Positions 1-6,904 of a stretch of 7,074 bases of DNA are shown here, piece after piece. The stretch covers positions 1-7,074 of the forward strand of contig JALSIF010000003.1 of assembly GCA_026981635.1 (NCBI GenBank), given 5' to 3'. A program made the position numbers and the translations under genes. Origin of the DNA: a bacterium. Its GTDB lineage: Bacteria; 4484-113; JALSIF01. Every line of letters begins with the position of its first letter. Position 1 is the stretch's first letter. The notes under the pieces are model-generated. The model did not search any database. It had not been told where the DNA came from and saw nothing but the letters and a program-made list of their open reading frames with translations.

Positions 1-2242
<2,242 letters not shown>

Positions 2243-2255
2243 CTCTTGGCTCGTT

Positions 2256-2261
2256 ACCTCC
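2256..2261 (-). promoter_or_regulatory. Shine-Dalgarno of acnA, unusually far from the start
   Basis: The minus strand reads GGAGGT, a strong match to the anti-SD, 13 nt before the acnA ATG. That is longer than the usual 5-9 nt. I kept the ATG at 2242 because the protein from there has the expected AcnA N-terminus and no alternative in-frame start sits closer. Confidence 0.6.
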
Positions 2262-2286
2262 CTGGCTGGTTTTCCACTGGCTTGGA

Positions 2287-2324
2287 TAAAAACCCGAGAC
2301 CTGGCACTTTCTGTCCCCTCGGGT
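2287..2324 (-). terminator. Terminator-like hairpin in the acnA leader (attenuator or second 5S terminator)
   Basis: On the minus strand ACCCGAG (2324-2318) pairs perfectly with CTCGGGT (2298-2292), a 7-bp stem with a 19-nt loop. It runs straight into a T-run (2292-2288). The T-run ends 45 nt before the acnA ATG and points the same way as acnA. I see no convincing promoter in the 45 nt between hairpin and start codon. Two roles are possible: a backup terminator for the 5S unit about 100 nt upstream, or a conditional terminator in the acnA leader. The structure is seen directly; the role is inference. Confidence 0.5.
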
Positions 2325-2350
2325 GAGCTCTCACTAAGGATACCCTATCC
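2323..2350. repeat. Two adjacent short inverted repeats upstream of acnA
   Basis: GTGAG-CT-CTCAC lies at 2323-2334 and GGATA-CCC-TATCC at 2338-2350, read on the plus strand. Both are perfect 5-bp-arm inverted repeats, separated by 3 nt. The first overlaps the terminator-like hairpin by two bases. They could be operator half-sites for an acnA regulator or small RNA hairpins in a leader. Arms this short also arise by chance in GC-rich DNA, so confidence is low. Confidence 0.3.
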
Positions 2351-2398
2351 CTCCCTCCGGCGAGGAAGTGGCGGGGAGCCTAGGCGAGGGCCAGAAAT

Positions 2399-2423
2399 GG
2401 AAAGACCCCACCGAAGTGGGGTC
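2399..2423 (-). terminator. Terminator of the 5S rRNA unit (UUCG tetraloop hairpin)
   Basis: The minus strand has GACCCCAC-TTCG-GTGGGGTC (2423-2404), a perfect 8-bp stem closed by a UUCG tetraloop, followed by TTTCC. It starts only 3 nt after the mature 3' end of 5S rRNA. The U-run is short, but the stem is very stable and its place directly behind a 5S gene fits an intrinsic terminator. Nothing codes between here and acnA. Confidence 0.85.
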
Positions 2424-2426
2424 AGA

Positions 2427-2548
2427 GGTGCCGGCGATGACCTACTTTCCCACGGGGTCGCCCCCGCAGTATCATCGGCGCTGGGAGGCTTAGCTTCCGG
2501 GTTCGGAATGGTTCCGGGCGTTTCCCTCCCGCTATCGTCACCGGCACC
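2427..2548 (-). rRNA. rrf: 5S ribosomal RNA (stand-alone gene)
   Basis: The gene encodes 5S rRNA of the large ribosomal subunit. On the minus strand the 122-nt sequence begins GGTGCCGG and ends CCGGCACC, so its ends pair to form helix I. Diagnostic bacterial 5S segments appear in order: CGATAGCGGGAGGG, then CCATTCCGAACCCGGAAG (loop C/helix III region), GCGCCGATGATACTG, and GGGAAAGTAGGTC near the 3' end. I see no deletions, so it looks functional. It is not part of a local rRNA operon: upstream is a protein gene that stops 48 nt before it, and downstream is a terminator and then acnA. It has its own promoter and terminator. The end positions are set from helix I pairing and could be off by one or two bases. 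Confidence 0.96.
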
Positions 2549-2551
2549 AGA

Positions 2552-2580
2552 GTTATATACCACTCCTGCCCGATTGTCAA
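2552..2580 (-). promoter_or_regulatory. Sigma-70-type promoter of the 5S rRNA gene
   Basis: On the minus strand TTGACA (2580-2575, a perfect -35) is followed by a 17-nt spacer and TATAAC (2557-2552, five of six bases of the -10). An overlapping alternative is TGG-TATATA, an extended -10 ending at 2554 with a 15-nt spacer. The expected start is at about 2547-2544, which falls at or within a few bases of the mature 5S 5' end. The promoter lies wholly in the 48-bp gap after the preceding gene. GCCCGA and TCGGGC arms (2592-2597 and 2567-2572) flank the -35 box; this may be incidental. Confidence 0.88.
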
Positions 2581-2596
2581 TCGCACTCCTTTCGGG

Positions 2597-3031
2597 CTAG
2601 AGGTTTGCCCACGGGTCGGGCAGGGGGTTTCCCTCCTCGTCCACCGGGCCGGTGAGCTGGTAGTGGTAGACGTTGGCGACCCCCTCTATGTAGCAGGTGC
2701 CGAAGTAGGGGTAGAAGGAGAGCCACTGGTCATCCTCGGTAAGCACCATCAGCCTCAGGTTCTCGGCCCGGATGCGCACGTTGTAGCGGGGGATGAAGGG
2801 GAGGGAGTCGTATTCGTTTAGGTGGGGGTCGTCGCCCATTCCCAGGCGGAAGTAGAAGGTCCAGCGGGGCTTGTCGCGTACCTTGTCCTCCACCTCGTAA
2901 AGGTCGATCCGGTAGCGCACCCCCTCGCCTACGTAGGCGGGAAGGACGGTGGGGTCGCCGCCGAAGACCTCGTCTGCGATCTCCTTCAGGTCCTGACGGG
3001 TGGCCAGGGTTCTTCCGTCAATCTTTGGCAT
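2597..3031 (-). CDS. Hypothetical protein, 144 aa, family not recognised
   Basis: I do not recognise this protein. It is soluble, with no signal peptide or membrane segment, and it is acidic and rich in aromatic residues (many Tyr, Phe and Trp between residues 40 and 115). It has one cysteine (C103). The alternating pattern in residues 37-62 and 83-115 suggests a mostly beta fold. It ends in a loop-like, Pro- and Gly-containing tail. The ATG at 3031 has AGAGGA (3046-3041) 9 nt upstream, a good ribosome-binding site. A TATAGT hexamer at 3074-3069 could be its -10, but no -35 is visible. The gene reads toward the 5S gene and has no clear terminator of its own, so read-through into 5S is possible. 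Coding status is supported by the RBS, GC-biased third positions and a protein-like composition. Confidence 0.75.
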   Translation of the reverse strand: MPKIDGRTLATRQDLKEIADEVFGGDPTVLPAYVGEGVRYRIDLYEVEDKVRDKPRWTFYFRLGMGDDPHLNEYDSLPFIPRYNVRIRAENLRLMVLTEDDQWLSFYPYFGTCYIEGVANVYHYQLTGPVDEEGNPLPDPWANL

Positions 3032-3068
3032 GGCGATGGCTCCTCTGGGAACCCTTGGGTAGGGGCCT

Positions 3069-3116
3069 ACTATATCAAGCGGGCAGGCTTTTCACCCACC
3101 CTGCGGGACGGGGTGG
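3069..3116. promoter_or_regulatory. Divergent intergenic region: weak -10 and an 8-bp-stem hairpin
   Basis: The 102 bp between the minus-strand gene starting at 3031 and the plus-strand gene starting near 3134 must serve both. A TATAGT hexamer (minus, 3074-3069) may be the -10 of the left gene. An inverted repeat at 3096-3116, CCACCCTG with CGGGGTGG around a 5-nt loop (one G-T pair), sits between the two starts. It has no T-run on either side, so it is not an intrinsic terminator. It could be a shared operator. Role inferred and uncertain. Confidence 0.35.
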
Positions 3117-3133
3117 ACTAAAATCCTTTCAGC

Positions 3134-3403
3134 TTGGGCTCCCTTTTTAGAGCGGTGCTGGAGACCGACTGGGGGGGCTACTTCCTCAGCCGGCGGATGC
3201 TTTTTTTCCTCATGGCCCTGGGGGTGATACTGGTGGCGGTTGGGGTGCGCGACCTTATCCGCCGGCGGCTGGTGAGGCCCGAGTTTCGGGTAAGCCCGCT
3301 CGTTCCCCTTCTCTTCCTGGGGATTGGGATAGCGGCGGTGGCGCTGAGCGTCTTCTGGCTGCTGAGGGAGTTTCCCGAGCTTCGGGCGCTTATCTTCGGC
3401 TAG
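3134..3403 (+). CDS. Small two-helix membrane protein, function unknown
   Basis: The 89-residue product has two strong hydrophobic segments, about residues 22-38 and 53-77. They are separated by a basic loop (RDLIRRRLVR), which should face the cytoplasm. I cannot assign a family. The start is uncertain. TTG at 3134 is the first possible codon after an in-frame stop at 3119-3121; GTG at 3155 and ATG at 3197 are alternatives, the last directly before helix 1. None has a convincing Shine-Dalgarno. A TAAAAT hexamer at 3119-3124 lies 9 nt before the TTG, which would suit a leaderless transcript. The gene converges on the CADD-like gene, and the two stop codons overlap in a CTAG. Confidence 0.6.
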   Translation: MGSLFRAVLETDWGGYFLSRRMLFFLMALGVILVAVGVRDLIRRRLVRPEFRVSPLVPLLFLGIGIAAVALSVFWLLREFPELRALIFG

Positions 3404-4116
3404 GCCCGGGCGCCCTGGCCGGTCTCTTCCATCAGGTGGGGGCAGAAGGCCTGGCAGATGGCGGAAAGGAGCGACCAGGCCGCCTCGGCCCCCTCTTCGG
3501 CGGCCCGCTCGGCCTCCGCGGCATCCTCCGGAGTCTGGATTAGGCTGGCGATAAGCTCAAGCTCCTCCTCCCGGTGGCGTATATCCGCCTCCTGGTGGAC
3601 CCTGAAGTAGGCGGTGGTCTTGGGGTCGGTGATGCCGAAGTATTCCCTGAGCCCCTCAAGCTTTGCCGCGCTCACTTCGGGGATCTGGCTCTCGTAGGCA
3701 TAGAGGGCGGCCAGGCCCGAGAGGGGCGAGCGGGCTGAGAGGCCGCGAAACTTGGCCACCGCCTGCCTCACTCCGATGAGGCCCGGGTTCTGCCTCACCC
3801 GCTCCCGGTCAAGCCCCAGCCCCTCGGCGAAGTCCAGCCAGAGGGTGAGGTGATCGGGGACCCCGTCCGCCCCCAGGTCCTCCTCCACCAGATTTCTTAG
3901 CACCACCTGGCGGAGCTCCGGGTCATCCAGCCCGGCGTGGACCAGACTGAGGTAAGTGGGGAAGGCACGCACATGGACGTAGTACTCGCGGGCGTAGCCG
4001 CAAAGCTCGTCCAGGCTGAGCCTGCCCGCACTCCATGCCTGGTAGAAGGGGTGCTCAAGCATGGAGTAGGGCCGGATGGCGCGACTTAAAAGTGAGTGGA
4101 GCTCTCGCTTTTTCAT
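3400..4116 (-). CDS. CADD-like TenA/PqqC-fold dimetal protein, candidate p-aminobenzoate synthase
   Basis: This 238-residue all-helical protein belongs to the TenA/PqqC fold and most resembles Chlamydia CADD, an Fe/Mn oxygenase that makes p-aminobenzoate for folate from its own side chains. From memory of CADD, the six metal ligands are all present here: E79 and H89 (EEDLG...DHLTLW), E142 (YESQIP), and H174, D178 and H181 (HQEADIRH). The residues CADD consumes, Tyr27 and Lys152, correspond to Y25 (LEHPFYQAW) and K152. The motifs are seen directly; the alignment to CADD is by recall. The activity is inferred, and a TenA- or PqqC-type role remains possible. The gene starts 25 nt after htpX ends, so the two are probably co-transcribed. 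The leader has only a moderate SD (GGGAGA, about 8 nt before the ATG). Its stop overlaps that of the convergent gene at 3401-3403. Confidence 0.9.
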   Translation of the reverse strand: MKKRELHSLLSRAIRPYSMLEHPFYQAWSAGRLSLDELCGYAREYYVHVRAFPTYLSLVHAGLDDPELRQVVLRNLVEEDLGADGVPDHLTLWLDFAEGLGLDRERVRQNPGLIGVRQAVAKFRGLSARSPLSGLAALYAYESQIPEVSAAKLEGLREYFGITDPKTTAYFRVHQEADIRHREEELELIASLIQTPEDAAEAERAAEEGAEAAWSLLSAICQAFCPHLMEETGQGARA

Positions 4117-4141
4117 GGCCTCTCTCCCGCGGGGAATTCTA

Positions 4142-5287
4142 TCAGCCGCCGCCGGAGCCTGGCCCGGCAGTGGGGGGCAGGGGGAGGCCGGGGAGGGGGA
4201 GCTTCTGGCTGGGGATGGTGGTGCCGGGGAGGCCGGTTCCCCTGAGCAGGTCTTCCAGCCGCTCCCTGGCGGTGGCGGCCCCGGCCCGGCGCTCCTTTGC
4301 CGCCCTCTCCCTTGCCCTGCGGGCCTCGGCGATGAGCAGGCGGCGGCGCTCCGGCCAGTACTGCTTCCACTCCTCGGGGGTCATCCCGCGAAGCTTCCGG
4401 ATGCGCTCCTCAATGGGGGGGTGAGTGGAGAAGAGGTTTTCGGTCAGTTCCTTGCCGGAGAGGGGGGTGGCGATGAAGAGGGGGGCATAGGCTTCGCTTG
4501 TGAGATGCACCCGGTTGTCCAGCACGGCCAGCTTCTCCAGGGCGGAGGCGATCCCCTCGGGGTTGCGAGTGAGGGAGACGGCGGTGGCGTCGGCCATGTA
4601 TTCCCGCCGGCGGCTGACCGCAAAGTGGATGATGGCGGCAACCATGGGGGCAAGCACCAGCGCCACCAGGGCAAAAAGGAGCATGAGGGCGTTCCCCTGG
4701 CCTGAGCCCTTGCCCCGGCTGCGGCTGGAGCCGCCGCCCCAGTGGAGGGAGCGCCAGACCAGACGAACGAATATGTAGATGGCGGCGGCCAGCACCGCCG
4801 AGATGGTCATCACCAGGGTGTCACGGTTGTAGATGTGGGCAAGCTCGTGGGCCAGCACCCCCTCCAGCTCCTGGCGGTTTAGCCGCCTTACCAGCCCGGA
4901 AGTGACCGCTATCACCGCATCCTGGGGGGAGCGGCCGGTGGCGAAGGCGTTGGCCGCCTCCTCCTCCACCAGGTAGAGGCGGGGGACCTGGGGAAGGCCG
5001 GCGGCGATGCAGAGGCCCTCCAGGGTGTTGTGCAGGTGGGGAAACTCCTCCTTGGTGATGGGGCGGGCCCTGACTGAGCGCAGGGCAAGCTTTGGCCCCA
5101 TGAGGTAGGCACTTAGGCTTGAGGCGCCCGAGTAGAGGAAGGCAAAGCCGGCCAGCATATAGGCCTCCATCGGCTCAATCATGTAGCCGGCCAGCCAGGC
5201 CACCCCCACCAGGAGCAGGTTGAAGATCAGCAGCAGCAGGACCGTCTGGCGCAGGTTGCGGCGGATCTCGTCCTCAAAGAGAAGCAT
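4142..5287 (-). CDS. htpX: HtpX-like M48 membrane zinc metalloprotease with C-terminal extension
   Basis: HtpX is an integral membrane zinc endopeptidase that degrades damaged or misfolded membrane proteins, acting alongside FtsH. The 381-residue protein shows HELAH at 147-151 (zinc ligands H147 and H151, catalytic E148) and E229 in REYMADA as third zinc ligand. FSTHPPIEERI is at 286-296, as in the family. Membrane segments lie at about 15-34, 43-63, 157-176 and 200-222, in the standard layout, with a Gly/Ser-rich loop at 184-198. Typical HtpX ends just after FSTHPPIEERI. Here about 80 residues follow: a highly charged Arg/Glu/Ala helix (about 312-348), then a Pro/Gly/Leu-rich tail. The ATG at 5287 gives the expected N-terminus but has no Shine-Dalgarno. 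It is first gene of an operon with the CADD-like gene. Confidence 0.95.
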   Translation of the reverse strand: MLLFEDEIRRNLRQTVLLLLIFNLLLVGVAWLAGYMIEPMEAYMLAGFAFLYSGASSLSAYLMGPKLALRSVRARPITKEEFPHLHNTLEGLCIAAGLPQVPRLYLVEEEAANAFATGRSPQDAVIAVTSGLVRRLNRQELEGVLAHELAHIYNRDTLVMTISAVLAAAIYIFVRLVWRSLHWGGGSSRSRGKGSGQGNALMLLFALVALVLAPMVAAIIHFAVSRRREYMADATAVSLTRNPEGIASALEKLAVLDNRVHLTSEAYAPLFIATPLSGKELTENLFSTHPPIEERIRKLRGMTPEEWKQYWPERRRLLIAEARRARERAAKERRAGAATARERLEDLLRGTGLPGTTIPSQKLPLPGLPLPPTAGPGSGGG

Positions 5288-5305
5288 GGCTTAAAAGTTA
5301 GCGAT

Positions 5306-5311
5306 ACTATA
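5306..5311 (-). promoter_or_regulatory. Possible -10 element of the htpX operon
   Basis: The minus strand reads TATAGT 18 nt before the htpX ATG, in the 71-bp gap shared with the divergent DUF2231 gene. No -35 match stands at 16-18 nt spacing. The leader it would produce (about 12 nt) has no Shine-Dalgarno. The same hexamer precedes the gene at 2597-3031. Confidence 0.35.
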
Positions 5312-5343
5312 AGAGTTAAGCTCCCTTCCCTGCCGAAGGGGTT

Positions 5344-5351
5344 TATATTAT
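5344..5351 (+). promoter_or_regulatory. Possible -10 element of the DUF2231 gene, suited to a leaderless mRNA
   Basis: Overlapping TATATT (5344-5349) and TATTAT (5346-5351) end 9 and 7 nt before the ATG at 5359. At normal -10 to +1 spacing, transcription would begin at or next to the A of the ATG. There is no Shine-Dalgarno before this ATG (TTCACCCC) and no recognisable -35. This AT-rich stretch stands out from the GC-rich surroundings. Confidence 0.45.
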
Positions 5352-5358
5352 TCACCCC

Positions 5359-5949
5359 ATGCCCATCAACTATCACCCCATCGTGGTCCACTTTCCGGTG
5401 GCACTGCTGCCGCTGGCGCTTATCTTCGTCGCCCTCCACTGGGGGCTGGGCAGGCGGTTTGGCTGGCTTTCCAGCGCCGGGCTCACCCTGGCGGGGGTGG
5501 GCTTTGCCTTCGCCTACCTGGCCATGGTGACGGGCAACTGGGTAGGCGAAGTGGTGGAGAAGCAGCCCGGGGTGAGGGAGGCGGTGCTGGAGGAGCACGA
5601 GGGGGCGGGCCAGTTCATCGGCATTCTGGGGCTGGTTGCCCTCATCCTCCTGGTGCTCATCCTGCTGGTGGCCTGGCGCTCGCCGGCGGTGAGGGGGAGG
5701 GCGGTTGTGCTTGCCGAGCTTGTCACCCTGGTGGTGTTGGTGGTATTGGTTCCGCTCACCCTCTCCACCGCCAAGCTGGGAGGGGAGCTGGTCTACGAGA
5801 TGGGGGCGGGGGTCAAGGTGCTGGGTGGCCCGGGGGCACCGCCGGTTAACTTCCCCCAGCTTACCGCCCTGTTTGGGGAGCGGGAAGAGGAGGGAGCTGA
5901 GGATGAGGTCCGCCCGGGTGGAATCTACCGGGAGGAGGAAGACGACTGA
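5359..5949 (+). CDS. DUF2231-family four-helix membrane protein
   Basis: The 196-residue protein carries the family's N-terminal HPIVVHFPVALL motif, with H6 and H11 at the start of helix 1, and the GGELVYEMGAGV motif after helix 4 (residues 141-152). Membrane helices lie at about 10-28, 36-57, 86-106 and 115-136. A third conserved-looking histidine, H80, lies in the loop before helix 3. The molecular function of DUF2231 proteins is not established; the histidines suggest a metal or heme site, which is inference. The C-terminal 35 residues are polar and very acidic. The ATG has no SD (see the -10 element). The gene is divergent from htpX and convergent with the parvulin-like gene, whose stop is 6 bp away. 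Confidence 0.87.
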   Translation: MPINYHPIVVHFPVALLPLALIFVALHWGLGRRFGWLSSAGLTLAGVGFAFAYLAMVTGNWVGEVVEKQPGVREAVLEEHEGAGQFIGILGLVALILLVLILLVAWRSPAVRGRAVVLAELVTLVVLVVLVPLTLSTAKLGGELVYEMGAGVKVLGGPGAPPVNFPQLTALFGEREEEGAEDEVRPGGIYREEEDD

Positions 5950-5970
5950 GCGCCCCTACTTTGCGGCGCT
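5949..5970. terminator. Inverted repeat between convergent stops, possible bidirectional terminator
   Basis: AGCGCC (5949-5954) and GGCGCT (5965-5970) form a perfect 6-bp stem with a 10-nt loop. The repeat spans the end of the DUF2231 stop codon and the stop of the convergent parvulin-like gene. No T-run follows on either strand, so termination by this element alone would be weak. It is the only structure seen that could separate the two convergent units. Confidence 0.3.
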
Positions 5971-6900
5971 GCCAAACTTTAGGGGGCTTTCCTCCTTGGG
6001 CTCAAAGAGGGGGGTCTTGATCATGATCTCAGCAATCCCCTTCTTCATCAGCTCGTTGTAGTGCTTGGCCAGCGGCTGGCGCAGTTTCTGCTCCAGCAGG
6101 ATCTGGCGGATCTGATCCTTGATCTCGTCAAAGGAGGGGTTGTACTCGGGCAGGTGGCGGTGGACGAAGATGATGTTGTAGTTGTTGATCTTGATGGGCT
6201 TCTCAGTGTAGGTGCCCTCGGGCTGCTTGAAGGCGGCCTCCTCCAGCTCCTTGGGCAGCTGGCCGCGGCGGACGATGCCGATGTAGCCGGCGGTGGCCTT
6301 TAGCTCGGGGGTCTTGTTGTACTTGACCGCCACCTTCTCAAAGGGAGTGCCCGCCTTGAGCTCGGCCAGGGCCTGGTTGGCCTCCTGTTCGGTCTCCACC
6401 GAGATGATGGAGACCTCCACCCGCTCCGGCTTGTCTATCTTGGTCTTGTTCTGGATGTAGAACTGGCGCATCTCCTCTTCGGTCACCTCAATGCCCAGGT
6501 CCTGCTGGAGCTTCTGCTTGATGTAGTCGTCGTAGCGCTTGGAGATGATGAAGGCGTCCACCAGCCGGTCCACCCGCTTCTGGTCAAAGACCTCCAGGTA
6601 GTTCTGATAGACCTTGCGGCCCAGGTTCTCGTCAATGAACTTGTCCCGCTCCTCCTTGGTGGGGGCGAGGCCCAGGCGCTTGCCCTCCTGGTAGATGATG
6701 ATCAGCTGGATGTAGTTTAGGAAGCCCTCCCCGCCTGCCTCCTCGGTGTAGAAAAGGGCCAGGTCCTCCAGGGTGAAGGGCTCGCCGCCCTTCTCAAAGA
6801 TCACCTTGTCCAGAGCTGCCCGGGCCGGTCCCCCCACCGAGGCGAGGAGGGCGCCCGCAAAAAGTCCCACCACAAGCAGTCTGCTCAGCCAAGCTTTCAT
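5956..6900 (-). CDS. Exported SurA/PrsA-like parvulin-domain protein (active-site histidines apparently replaced)
   Basis: This looks like an exported folding factor. From the ATG at 6900 the 314-residue product begins with a Sec signal: basic MKAWLSR, a hydrophobic core, then GGPARA with likely cleavage after A28. There is no lipobox cysteine, unlike PrsA of Firmicutes. A helical SurA_N-like region covers about 43-150, the parvulin-type domain about 158-248, and a Lys/Glu-rich helix about 256-288. The parvulin signature is seen in GYIGIVRRGQLPKELEEAAF (205-224). However, the usual RHI strand reads VSI (S164) and the usual GYHII reads NYNII (N242). An ATG at 6942 is in frame, but it would overlap the upstream gene and put a polar stretch before the signal, so I reject it. 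The start follows the upstream stop by 4 nt, with AGGGG about 10 nt before it. Confidence 0.9.
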   Translation of the reverse strand: MKAWLSRLLVVGLFAGALLASVGGPARAALDKVIFEKGGEPFTLEDLALFYTEEAGGEGFLNYIQLIIIYQEGKRLGLAPTKEERDKFIDENLGRKVYQNYLEVFDQKRVDRLVDAFIISKRYDDYIKQKLQQDLGIEVTEEEMRQFYIQNKTKIDKPERVEVSIISVETEQEANQALAELKAGTPFEKVAVKYNKTPELKATAGYIGIVRRGQLPKELEEAAFKQPEGTYTEKPIKINNYNIIFVHRHLPEYNPSFDEIKDQIRQILLEQKLRQPLAKHYNELMKKGIAEIMIKTPLFEPKEESPLKFGSAAK

Positions 6901-6904
6901 GGTC

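Noticed and set aside
2549-2596. GCCCGA/TCGGGC inverted repeat after the 144-aa gene as a terminator
   Set aside because: The stem is 6 bp with an 18-nt loop or larger and no T-run, and it contains the 5S -35 box. It is better explained as chance or a promoter feature.
4076-4705. Plus-strand frames at 4035-4424 and 4076-4705
   Set aside because: They are antisense to htpX and the start of the CADD-like gene, both strongly supported by motifs.
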